This document shows positions 54,390-63,444 of a stretch of 64,000 nucleotides of DNA, in pieces. The DNA is from Flammeovirga yaeyamensis (lineage in GTDB: Bacteria > Bacteroidota > Bacteroidia > Cytophagales > Flammeovirgaceae). The first letter of the stretch is position 1. Each line of letters begins with the position of its first letter. The stretch covers positions 3,085,501-3,149,500 of the forward strand of contig NZ_CP076132.1 in NCBI RefSeq assembly GCF_018736045.1. The letters are read 5' to 3'. Below the pieces are notes generated by a model. The model was not told where the DNA came from, searched no databases, and saw only the letters and a list, made by a program, of their open reading frames with translations. The position numbers were made by a program, and so were the translations under genes.

Positions 54390-54848
54390 TTAATAATCCA
54401 CAACTAAACGTTTAGAAATTACATTGCCATTTACATCGGTATAAGTCATGATATAAATACCTGATGATAATTTCACATCCTCTCCTAGTTTAAATCGATT
54501 GGTATCCGAAAGATTCAGTTCCTGAATCAAAGCACCTACCTGAGAATACAGTTTTACTGATCCATTTAATAAAGATGTAGATTCAATTGTAAATTTTCCT
54601 TCAAAACTTGGGTTTGGAAAAGCATTTATAGTCAATTCTTCCAAGTCATTTTTTAAATCAAGATTAGATGTTCTTGCTGATGAACCACAAGCAAGGTCTG
54701 CTGCCGCTTGGGTTTCGTAACATTGGTCGCAACTTTGTACAGGTCGACAAGGTGGACATTTTACAGTTATAGATGCAACCTCTTGTGCCATCACCGAAGT
54801 GAAAGAGATGAATAACATCGTTAGAGATATATAAAATATTTTTTTCAT
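54390..54848 (-). CDS. Small secreted Cys-containing protein with T9SS tail
   Basis: Exported protein of 152 aa. Signal peptide about 1-21 (ends VMAQ), a short Cys-rich part (CPPCRPVQSCDQCYE, about 30-53; CPPC looks like a thioredoxin- or metal-type pair), and a T9SS type A sorting domain (about 70-152: INAFPNPSFEGKFTIES, GSVKLYSQVG, LSSGIYIMTYTDVNGN, KRLVVDY). It lies nine bases downstream of the DHOR gene on the same strand, so both are likely one transcript. It may be a surface-exposed accessory of that protein. Confidence 0.82.
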   Translation of the reverse strand: MKKIFYISLTMLFISFTSVMAQEVASITVKCPPCRPVQSCDQCYETQAAADLACGSSARTSNLDLKNDLEELTINAFPNPSFEGKFTIESTSLLNGSVKLYSQVGALIQELNLSDTNRFKLGEDVKLSSGIYIMTYTDVNGNVISKRLVVDY

Positions 54849-54857
54849 TGTTCTATA

Positions 54858-57800
54858 CTAAAGTGATTCAACAAATTTGATAACAGCCTCTTGTTCTTCT
54901 AAAGTCAACGCCTCGTAAGCAGCTCTAGATCCTGCAGCTTCTCCACCATGTTTCATAATGGCTTCTCCTACTGTAGAGGCTGAGGCATTGTGCATAAACA
55001 ATAAAGCTTTGCCATTTCTTTCAAGTACCTGCATGTTGTAATACAAGCCCCAAAGTGGTGGTGTTCTATAACTGCCACCTGTGCCAATATTATGAAGTTT
55101 CATATCCGTATATGGTCTTATCACAATATCTTTAAACATTTCTGGTGCATCAGATCTTGTCTTTTGTGTTTCTGTATGACAGCTTACACACCCTGCCTCA
55201 ATAAATTTCACATGACCTACAACTACTTGAGGATCATCATATACTCCTTTCGATCTTGTCGGTACCGTTAAGAACTTTGTGTAGGCGACCAATTGATCAA
55301 AATCTTCTTGAGAAATCTGATCTGGATCTGAAGCATCCACTCCATGATCATTTAACAATGCAGCTACTGTTTGAGATTCCACAGTTGCTTGTGATCCATC
55401 CCAAGTTAAACCTGCTTCCGCTCCAGCAATCCATTGTAATAAACCTACACCATAAACTGGTGGTGGCAGTAATTGACCTTTTGGTGTATTGACCAATTCA
55501 GAACCTCTACCGTCTCTAAAGTGACAAGATCCACAAGAAGTTGATCCAATATTAATCTCTCCTAAAACTCTGTTATCTTGCTGACCATCACCTTGTGTTC
55601 TATGTCTAACTCCATGGAATAAGTGATGTCCTTCTAAGAAATCATCTACATCATCATCGTCCTCAAGAGTAATCAAATGTTGAGTAAATACGGCGTCTTG
55701 TTCTTCTTTTGTAAACTGACCAGAACCTGATAAAATCATGTTACTTGATGCTCTTCCTGCCATTGATAATCTAGGATCACCGAAGGTGTTGAAACCTTGA
55801 CCCACTACATAGTTTTGGAAGGTATTATAATGCTGAGCACCAATACTCCAAGGTACGCCATCTACTAATGCTGTTACTGCTGTAATTTCATATGAAATGA
55901 TGTTACCATAATTTACAGTTGTGATGTCTGACCATGGGTATAAATCACCTCCTTGATCATAAGTCGGACCACCCGGTGCAATGTAAGCTGCATAAGATGG
56001 TGTTGACGCTCCACCTTTGGCTAGGAATTCCATTCTACGAACAGGAATTCTATTACCACCTTCCCAAATCAGTTTATCCTTATTTGGTAGCGTTTTTTGA
56101 TCTTCGTGTCGGATTTCGTTGTCTTTCGTCGAGTACAAGAATTGCTCGAATCTCACATTATCAGGAGCATCATACACTACTGTTTCGTAACGGTCTAATG
56201 TTCTTAATAATGATCCATTATGTGATGCATCAAAGATTGCTTCTGTAATACCATCTTGAGGGTGAGGGTGTCTAAATCTCATCCAACTCGCTCCTTTTGA
56301 TACAATTGCTGGTCGACTATCCGGATCGATTCTCTCTCCTTTTGTTGTGAACAAGCCAGAGTAGACCCAAATATCAGCTGGATCATACGTATTCATATCC
56401 GTATTACGCTTGTATCTGAAGAAATAGTAGAAATCGCCAGCGTCCACACATTCCTGAGGAACATTGGCCTGCATATTATCTCCCAATTCGGCTGTATAGA
56501 AAGTTACTTGGTTACAAGAACAACTCATCTCGAAAGTACCTGAATTGGTTTGCATTTGATCGGCAACACCAGGTCCAATACTAACAGATACTTGTGTTTT
56601 ATCTTCGCTTAAATCAAATGACCAACCGTGTTCTCTTGCTGGCGAACCAACTGTTGGAGTTGGCAATGCAGGTGCAGGATATAATACCAATGGAATATCT
56701 CCACAAGGATCTTCTTCACATGGAGCACATGGACCACCACAGTCTACTCGGGTTTCCCCTTGGTTTCTAATACCGTCGTAACAAGTAGGAAGTGGTCCTC
56801 CTTCTAAAATAGCTACATTACCTAAATCAATCGGACAATCTCCACCATTACCCCAACGGACAAATACGTGGTAATTTCCAGGAGCAAGATCTGTGATAGT
56901 GATCCATTTTAAGTCATCGTTCTCGCTGTAAGGATAGGTTACACCTCCATCTAATGAGAATTCTAAAACATCACGTCCAGCTACATCATCGAATGATAAG
57001 GTTAATATACCATCGTTTTCATTTTCGAATGATTCGTCTTGTTTTGTAACTGTTGCATTTGGATTTGGAGTGCCATTACAAACCACTTCACATGATATAC
57101 AATCAGGTCCACCACAATCGACTCCAGTTTCTTGTCCATTTTGAATACCGTCATCACAAGTAGGGCATGCAGTACAGCTTGATCCTCCACAATCGACACC
57201 TGTTTCGTCTCCATTTTGGATACCATCATTACAAGTTGGTACAAAATAACATTGAGTTACTTGAGCTACTTTCTCTTGTTCATTCGAACCTTGTACCTTG
57301 ATCGTATAATCCACTCCTGCTTGCACTTGAACATATCGTTTATAATATCCATCTTCTTGAGCATCCGGAGGGTAACAACCACCATTCATACATAAATACA
57401 ATGCTGTTCCTAGATCTTCCGAGTAGTATAAAACTCCTTGACCATCTACGATTGTTAATCCAAAGTCAGCACAAGTGCCTTCTCCAGTTCCGCCAGACTG
57501 ACAAGGGGTACAAGATCCACCGCAGTCAATACCTGTTTCATCTCCATTTTGGATACCATCATTACAAGTGTTTGTCACCACTTCTTTTACTAACCACCAA
57601 ACATTACCTGCTGACTCTCCATTCGTATCTCCTTCATTATTATCACCTGCGTAGTAATATAAAGGTTGGCCATCAAAAGTTAATTGTAATCGACCATCAC
57701 AAGTTCCACTTAAACCAAACTCTCCTGTGACCCCATTGGGTAATGAAGAAGGTAAAATAAGGTTTACTTTAGCATCGGTAACAACATACGGCCAACTGTC

Positions 57801-59270
57801 TTCACAACCACCAGTACAGCTTCCAAATTCATTGGTATCATTATCCCAAGTATAAATTGCTAAAGCAGGTTGGTTTCCATACTTAGCCGTTAAATATTGA
57901 CCGTGAGTTGGGGATGTTGCTACCGAAATCACTAAATCTTCTGGAGTCGGTTGAGGTGGTTCTGGACAAGTTGGACACACGCCACCACAATCAACATCTG
58001 CTTCGTTCCCGTCTTTTATGCCGTTTTCACAAGAACCCACCGTTACTGTACCTAAACTAGTTTCACAATCGCCATTAGACCAACGCATACTTGCTACATA
58101 ACTACCTGCAGATTTATTATTTATCGTTAAACTACCTTCAGAAATAGCGACTTTATAGTCTGTGTTATCAATATTGAAAATGATAGAATCGTAATCGTTT
58201 GCTACATTATTAAAAGTAAAGGTCACCGATCCATCTAAAGCTCCATCTGAAGTTTCATTTATTGTGGTAACACCCGTAAATACTGCATTTGGATCGTTTA
58301 ATCCTGTACAAGGTTGAGGTGGAGCAGGTTCACCCAGGAAGTTTACTTTATCAATGTTTAATGCCGCATCTCCTGTCTGGAAAATAACTGAAAAGCTATC
58401 TCCTTCCTGTATATCCAATGCTTTTGATACCGTTTGATAGTTACCTACCCATGCACCCGTTGATGAAAACTGTATATTGCCTTGGTCTATGCCATTTACA
58501 AAAATTGAAATCTCTCCACTTAGTTCAGAAGCATATACTAATTCTACAGTAGATGATGCCGGAGCACTGTTGATTGTAAAACCGGCTCCTTGTGCAGAAA
58601 TATAAGCTACTCCATTTCCATTTGATGCCGCCCCATCTTCATAAATAGAAGCACTGCCTACAATGATTGCTCCTTCTGCTTCCACCATATTCGAGTGAGT
58701 TGGCGGAGGTGTTGTCTGACAAGGTTGACAAGAAGATCCTCCACAGTCAACTCCAGTTTCATCACCATTTTGAATACCATCGTCGCATGTTGGAGGAGTC
58801 TGACATGGAGTACATGATCCCCCACAATCAATACCAGTTTCATCACCGTTTTGTATACCATCATTACAAGTAGGTGTTGGTGAAGGAGAATCTCCTTTAG
58901 CTACTGCAACTACAGAATGAAGGTCAGATATATACTGTCCTGTAGATGTCGCAATCTTAATTTGAATATCATAAGTATTCCCCACTGTAATACCCGACAC
59001 TTGTCTTTCCCAACGGTTACCCACTTTGGCACCGCTTGTACAGTTACTACCCAAACAGATGTAATTCCATCCACCTGTCCAGCCTGCTTGATCGTTAAAA
59101 TAAATCGTTGCTGTTCCGTTATCCACTTCAATACCGTATTCTTGAGCGTAACTCATACTTGTATTAAAGAACATAAAGAACAATGCTGAGAACATTAATT
59201 GAAACGTTTTCTTAGAGCCATCTATAGTCAGCCGCTGGTAAAGCTCACTAAAGAAATCACCCTTTTTCAT
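54858..59270 (-). CDS. Multidomain di-heme DHOR protein with Cys-rich repeats
   Basis: Exported protein of about 1470 aa. Start uncertain: 59270 (MKKGDFF) is chosen, 59288 or 59381 are possible; the signal peptide ends MSYAQ. Seven copies of a CNDGIQNGDETGIDCGGSC-type Cys repeat separate domains: an N-terminal beta domain, a CBM6-like module (VEAEGAIIVGSASIY), a COG4315-type secreted repeat (YLTAKYGN, CTGGCEDSWPYV, GNVWWLV) and SprB-like beta segments. The last 640 residues are a DHOR di-heme oxidoreductase domain with two heme sites, CGSCH and CVSCH. No T9SS tail follows the final NVEESL-like end, so export route differs from its partner. Possible peroxidase or electron-transfer role. Confidence 0.82.
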   Translation of the reverse strand: MKKGDFFSELYQRLTIDGSKKTFQLMFSALFFMFFNTSMSYAQEYGIEVDNGTATIYFNDQAGWTGGWNYICLGSNCTSGAKVGNRWERQVSGITVGNTYDIQIKIATSTGQYISDLHSVVAVAKGDSPSPTPTCNDGIQNGDETGIDCGGSCTPCQTPPTCDDGIQNGDETGVDCGGSSCQPCQTTPPPTHSNMVEAEGAIIVGSASIYEDGAASNGNGVAYISAQGAGFTINSAPASSTVELVYASELSGEISIFVNGIDQGNIQFSSTGAWVGNYQTVSKALDIQEGDSFSVIFQTGDAALNIDKVNFLGEPAPPQPCTGLNDPNAVFTGVTTINETSDGALDGSVTFTFNNVANDYDSIIFNIDNTDYKVAISEGSLTINNKSAGSYVASMRWSNGDCETSLGTVTVGSCENGIKDGNEADVDCGGVCPTCPEPPQPTPEDLVISVATSPTHGQYLTAKYGNQPALAIYTWDNDTNEFGSCTGGCEDSWPYVVTDAKVNLILPSSLPNGVTGEFGLSGTCDGRLQLTFDGQPLYYYAGDNNEGDTNGESAGNVWWLVKEVVTNTCNDGIQNGDETGIDCGGSCTPCQSGGTGEGTCADFGLTIVDGQGVLYYSEDLGTALYLCMNGGCYPPDAQEDGYYKRYVQVQAGVDYTIKVQGSNEQEKVAQVTQCYFVPTCNDGIQNGDETGVDCGGSSCTACPTCDDGIQNGQETGVDCGGPDCISCEVVCNGTPNPNATVTKQDESFENENDGILTLSFDDVAGRDVLEFSLDGGVTYPYSENDDLKWITITDLAPGNYHVFVRWGNGGDCPIDLGNVAILEGGPLPTCYDGIRNQGETRVDCGGPCAPCEEDPCGDIPLVLYPAPALPTPTVGSPAREHGWSFDLSEDKTQVSVSIGPGVADQMQTNSGTFEMSCSCNQVTFYTAELGDNMQANVPQECVDAGDFYYFFRYKRNTDMNTYDPADIWVYSGLFTTKGERIDPDSRPAIVSKGASWMRFRHPHPQDGITEAIFDASHNGSLLRTLDRYETVVYDAPDNVRFEQFLYSTKDNEIRHEDQKTLPNKDKLIWEGGNRIPVRRMEFLAKGGASTPSYAAYIAPGGPTYDQGGDLYPWSDITTVNYGNIISYEITAVTALVDGVPWSIGAQHYNTFQNYVVGQGFNTFGDPRLSMAGRASSNMILSGSGQFTKEEQDAVFTQHLITLEDDDDVDDFLEGHHLFHGVRHRTQGDGQQDNRVLGEINIGSTSCGSCHFRDGRGSELVNTPKGQLLPPPVYGVGLLQWIAGAEAGLTWDGSQATVESQTVAALLNDHGVDASDPDQISQEDFDQLVAYTKFLTVPTRSKGVYDDPQVVVGHVKFIEAGCVSCHTETQKTRSDAPEMFKDIVIRPYTDMKLHNIGTGGSYRTPPLWGLYYNMQVLERNGKALLFMHNASASTVGEAIMKHGGEAAGSRAAYEALTLEEQEAVIKFVESL

Positions 59271-59288
59271 AGTAGATAATTCATTCAT

Positions 59289-59852
59289 TTGTTTTTCCGT
59301 ATAATGAAATAATTCCGACCGTTTTTCGGTTTTTCTGATAGCCAATTTATTTCTAACGGATAGATCTACCCAAGAATACACTACTACATGATTACATTGA
59401 AAACTACTTTTTTATTTCATATTAGTGTTTGTTTTACGTTTATTGCTATTCTCCACTTTATACCTCCTTTATAGATATACTATTTCTTTTTGAAGTAGTG
59501 AAAATACTTCATTCAAAAACTCAATAATCATTAAACAACAATAGAATATATTGATATTAGGTAGTAAAAAATCTCTTTAACAATGTAAATTCGATGATAA
59601 CATCAAATGCTCTCTAGGAATGAATGCTCCTAACATGGGATATTTCAAATTCAATAATTCTGGAATAAATAAAAGATAAAATCATCCTTCTATATGAGTG
59701 ATATTTATACGTCAAAATCAGATTAGTCATACTTCAAAGAAAATATTAATCACCACTATTCAATTTTTATATATTTGATAAGCTGACTTTCATCCTCAAA
59801 AAGATGTGGGAAAAATGTTTAATTTTCGCGTTATAACACAAATAACATAAGT
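59289..59852. other. Divergent intergenic region
   Basis: About 560 bases between divergent genes. Near the plus-strand gene are TATATTTG (59769-59776), which fits the housekeeping -7 box, and a GGAAA - 15 bp - CGTTA pair (59809-59833), followed by ATAACACAAATAA, similar to the segment after CGTTA in array RNA 7. No RNA gene or coding frame was seen elsewhere in the gap. Confidence 0.4.
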
Positions 59853-60797
59853 ATGGAAAACAACAGAATTTGTCAACTTTTTGATATTCAATATCCTATT
59901 ATCTCAGGAGGTATGGTTTGGTGCAGCGGATGGAAGCTTGCATCTACAGTTAGTAATGCCGGAGGTTTAGGTTTAATTGGTGCTGGATCGATGCATCCTG
60001 AAACATTTTTGGAGCATGTTCAAAAATGTAAGCAGGCAACTGACAAACCTTATGGTGTAAATATTCCTCTCTTCTACCCTGAAGTAGATCGTTTAATGGA
60101 GATTATTGTCGATGAGAAAGTACCTATCGTTTTCACATCAGCAGGTAGCCCTAAGAAATATACGGGATTCTTAAAATCGCATGGTATTAAAGTAGTTCAA
60201 GTGATTTCTTCTTTAAAGTTCGCTTTAAAATCTCAAGATGCTGGTGTAGATGCAGTGGTCGCTGAAGGATTTGAAGCAGGTGGACATAATGGTAAAGAAG
60301 AGACTACAACCATGTGTTTAATTCCTCCTATTGCTGAACAATTGGATATTCCAGTAATTGCTGCTGGTGGTATTGGCACAGGTAAAGGAATGTTGGCGGC
60401 TTTCGCTTTAGGTGCAGAAGGTGTGCAAGTAGGTTCTCGTTTTGCGATTACGAAAGAATCTTCGGCTCACGAAAACTTCAAAAACAAGGTCGTTGAAGTA
60501 GGTGAAGGAGAAACAATCCTAACATTAAAAGATTTAACGGCTGTTCGTTTGGTGAAAAATGAATTCTACCAAAGAGTAGCTGAGGCAGAAGCTAGAGGTG
60601 CTTCTAAAGATGAGTTGGCTGAAATCTTAGGAAAACGTCGTTCGAAACGTGGTATTTTCGAAGGTGATCTAGCTGAAGGTGAAATTGAAATTGGCCAGAT
60701 TTCTTCTCAGATCAACGATGTGCCAAGTGCTGCAGAAGTTGTTGAGGAAATGATGAAAGAATTTGAGCAACAGAAAGCAGTAATTGCTGGTCTATAA
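59853..60797 (+). CDS. Nitronate monooxygenase / FabK-like flavoenzyme
   Basis: FMN-dependent TIM-barrel enzyme of 314 aa. YPIISGGMVWCSGWKLASTV (about 14-33) begins the flavin fold, EGFEAGGHNGKEETT is the signature of this superfamily, and IPVIAAGGIGTGKGM and GVQVGSRFAIT bind the FMN phosphate. It could be a nitronate monooxygenase (oxidising toxic nitronates) or an FabK-type enoyl-ACP reductase; the sequence does not decide between these. Monocistronic. Confidence 0.87.
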   Translation: MENNRICQLFDIQYPIISGGMVWCSGWKLASTVSNAGGLGLIGAGSMHPETFLEHVQKCKQATDKPYGVNIPLFYPEVDRLMEIIVDEKVPIVFTSAGSPKKYTGFLKSHGIKVVQVISSLKFALKSQDAGVDAVVAEGFEAGGHNGKEETTTMCLIPPIAEQLDIPVIAAGGIGTGKGMLAAFALGAEGVQVGSRFAITKESSAHENFKNKVVEVGEGETILTLKDLTAVRLVKNEFYQRVAEAEARGASKDELAEILGKRRSKRGIFEGDLAEGEIEIGQISSQINDVPSAAEVVEEMMKEFEQQKAVIAGL

Positions 60798-60816
60798 TCG
60801 AATTATCTTAATATTG

Positions 60817-60858
60817 AATAAACCTCCATCAGTGTTTACTCATGGAGGTTTATTTTTT
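60817..60858. terminator. Bidirectional terminator, flavoenzyme/chitinase
   Basis: AATAAACCTCCAT (60817-60829) pairs with ATGGAGGTTTATT (60842-60854), loop of 12, followed by T-run. Confidence 0.9.
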
Positions 60859-63251
60859 TACTTCTTAATCACTTTTCTTTGTTCTAACACCTTATCACCA
60901 TCATATAATTTGATATGATAAACACCTGTCTGAAAATTCTCTAATTGTACTTGATTTCCTCCTTCAATTAATTCCTTTTCTAACATCACTTTTCCATTCT
61001 GATCATAGATAATTAATTGAATTTGATGATGGAGTTTGGGCAAGTCCAAATTTAACGTATTCGAAGTTGGATTTGGATAGATGTTCATCAAAAATTCTTC
61101 AAGATCTAGATCCGCTGTTTGTCGAGTATTTGATGTACAATTCCCTATCGGTTTCCACCAGTGATCTGCAGTTCCAGGAACCACATTGTATAGATTATTG
61201 ACCAAGCTTTCGTAAATCGCTCCCTCATAAGCTACTTGATCACCCATCTGATAAATTGTAGGGTAAGGAGCATATTCATTTATCCCATCACAACTTCCTG
61301 TACCTCCACCACTATTCACCTTTTCCTTTATTTCGAAAGTTTGAGAGACTGTTTTGGTTGCTCCCTCATTATCTGTAGCTGTTACCTGAAGACCATAAAC
61401 CCCAAAACTTGGAGGTGTAAAATCAAAGTTACTTCCATCGAAATTGCTTGCCCCTATACTTGAAACAATTGAAGCAATAGAACCATCTACATCATTAGCA
61501 TTAATAGATATATTAATCGGAGTTAATACCTCCTGTTCTATCACTTGATTTTGAGTTGGACTAACAATACTCACCGTTGGTGGAATGTTTGATGATCCAC
61601 TTCCTCCATCTGAACATGCTCCCATAAACGACCAAGTAGTTTCATCTGTTCCGGGAGTAATGCCCGAGGCCCACCACTTATTAAAAATATAAAGATTACC
61701 CTGATAGGTCACCTTCAATCCGTTGGTTTGATAGGTTTTAGATGCATCGTATTCCTCAAAACCTGTACAATCTAACGTTGCACCAGGGCATGCACTTTGG
61801 AATTTCCAAACATCAGAGGCTCCTGGGATATCTGAATCTTTGGTCTCCCATGCCGATTGATAAATCAAATTATTATACACCACTTGAATGCCTCCTGTAT
61901 ACACTTTTGCTTCCCAAGCATCACCACAATTCACTTTAGGGTCAATCACTTCTATCGTTTTTGTGGCATCACTCGAAACTTCTAAAGCATCGGTGGCAGT
62001 CACCTTAATTGTATACACTTTATACTGATTTGGTGTGAAAGTAAACGATGTTCCCTGATTAGAAACGACTACTCCATCCAAAGAAAATTCTACATTATTT
62101 ATGGCTGCATCATCTTTATCTATTGCATCGACAGAAACTGAAATTTCTTCAAAATTATCTTGTCTGATTTCTGAAAAAGTAGGTGATAAAAATGAGATTC
62201 TTGGCTCTTGAGGAATAGGTTCAGGCTCTATTCCTCCGAATGCTTTTTGATTGGCACATCCACAAGCATTACAACTTGATCCTCCATTAAGATCAGTAGA
62301 AACACCTAATATACCAGAGTGTCTTTCATAATGACCAATTCTTGATAACACTTTGTCTTTTTCTGTTCCACTTCCACATTCCAAACCGCCATTGATAATG
62401 TTTACCGTTACCCCAAAACCTGGCGATCGTCCATTTTGTGCATCATAAGATGTCGGAATCCAATTGCCTACCATTACATCGTGTGCCGAAGGTTTAGGAT
62501 ATTGAGGGGTCATCCAAAACCAAATGGCCGTTTGAAATGCCAATGCTCCGTCTTCTATCACTCTTTCGGGGTTGGCCAACAAAACATTTTTATCGCCATA
62601 GAAAAACTGACTCACCTGTCCATAATTGTAATTCCAACTAAGTTGAATCGGACCTCTACCATGATACGATTTCCCTGCCACAGCAGGATAATCAGGGTGA
62701 TTGGCTTCCACATAACCAATCAAATCTGTTCCGGCATAACTTACTTCTTCTCTGAAATACAAACCCCAAGCATATTTACCTCCTGGTGCTGTGGCCCAAC
62801 CTCCAGTAGTTTCTTGAGAAAGGTTAGCCAAGAATGCCGATAACTCTCGTGTTCTTGTTTCCACATCACCTTCTTTTAGAAATAAACCATAGTCGACCTC
62901 CTTTGTAATAATTGCTTTTTGAGCATTCCAAGAATCATCAAAACCAGCATCCGTCCGAATCACTTTTTGATCACCTGTAGTTTTATCAATTCGTGTGACT
63001 TTATAAAGGTTTGTTCCCGAACGCCTTTCCATAATCACGGAGATCTTTGACATTCGATCCATGGCATCAAGCAAGCTTTGGTAGGTGTAAAAATCGTTTT
63101 CTGGATTAAACTGATATCCTCCACCTGGCCTTTCTTCTGTTCCAAATCGATAAGGAAAAAGTTCGTTGTACTGTGCTTCTGTTAAAAGTGCTTGAGCGAA
63201 ACTCCACTGTGTGATGCCCATCCACAGCATCAATAATAATAATCTCTTCAT
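60858..63251 (-). CDS. Secreted GH19 chitinase with CBM5/12 modules and T9SS tail
   Basis: Exported chitinase of 797 aa. MKRLLLLMLWMGITQWSFAQ is the signal peptide, so 63251 is the start (63389 would run through the preceding gene's terminator). The GH19 domain (about 30-330) holds LSQETTGGW (first catalytic Glu), YFREEVS (second Glu) and YHGRGPIQLSWNYNYG. Two Ig/PKD-like segments (about 345-435 and 560-645) alternate with three CBM5/12-type chitin-binding modules (WEAKVYTGG, YDASKTYQTNG, YAPYPTIYQMGDQ). The end is a T9SS sorting domain (IYPNPTSNTLNLDL to KVIKK). It hydrolyses chitin at or outside the cell surface. Confidence 0.92.
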   Translation of the reverse strand: MKRLLLLMLWMGITQWSFAQALLTEAQYNELFPYRFGTEERPGGGYQFNPENDFYTYQSLLDAMDRMSKISVIMERRSGTNLYKVTRIDKTTGDQKVIRTDAGFDDSWNAQKAIITKEVDYGLFLKEGDVETRTRELSAFLANLSQETTGGWATAPGGKYAWGLYFREEVSYAGTDLIGYVEANHPDYPAVAGKSYHGRGPIQLSWNYNYGQVSQFFYGDKNVLLANPERVIEDGALAFQTAIWFWMTPQYPKPSAHDVMVGNWIPTSYDAQNGRSPGFGVTVNIINGGLECGSGTEKDKVLSRIGHYERHSGILGVSTDLNGGSSCNACGCANQKAFGGIEPEPIPQEPRISFLSPTFSEIRQDNFEEISVSVDAIDKDDAAINNVEFSLDGVVVSNQGTSFTFTPNQYKVYTIKVTATDALEVSSDATKTIEVIDPKVNCGDAWEAKVYTGGIQVVYNNLIYQSAWETKDSDIPGASDVWKFQSACPGATLDCTGFEEYDASKTYQTNGLKVTYQGNLYIFNKWWASGITPGTDETTWSFMGACSDGGSGSSNIPPTVSIVSPTQNQVIEQEVLTPINISINANDVDGSIASIVSSIGASNFDGSNFDFTPPSFGVYGLQVTATDNEGATKTVSQTFEIKEKVNSGGGTGSCDGINEYAPYPTIYQMGDQVAYEGAIYESLVNNLYNVVPGTADHWWKPIGNCTSNTRQTADLDLEEFLMNIYPNPTSNTLNLDLPKLHHQIQLIIYDQNGKVMLEKELIEGGNQVQLENFQTGVYHIKLYDGDKVLEQRKVIKK

Positions 63252-63378
63252 GTTGTAATCGTTCATTTCAAAAAAGTTTAATTTAGAGTTAAAATTCACA
63301 TCGATTACAATGATGATGGATATTTGATGGAATACAGAATTAGAGTAGAGTACAAAATAGTATAGCACAAAAAACAAA

Positions 63379-63412
63379 AAGGGGTACACGAAAAATCTCC
63401 GTTGTACCCCTT
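63379..63412 (-). terminator. Terminator of HAD phosphatase gene
   Basis: AAGGGGTACA (63379-63388) pairs with TGTACCCCTT (63403-63412). On the minus strand a T-run follows, ending the HAD gene before the chitinase gene. Confidence 0.87.
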
Positions 63413-63444
63413 CTTGTCTATATTATTTGATCTAAACGTATGGA

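Noticed and set aside
55256-59189. Several plus-strand frames opposite the large DHOR gene
   Set aside because: They run through its Cys-rich repeats, have unnatural compositions (very Leu/His rich) and no start signals.
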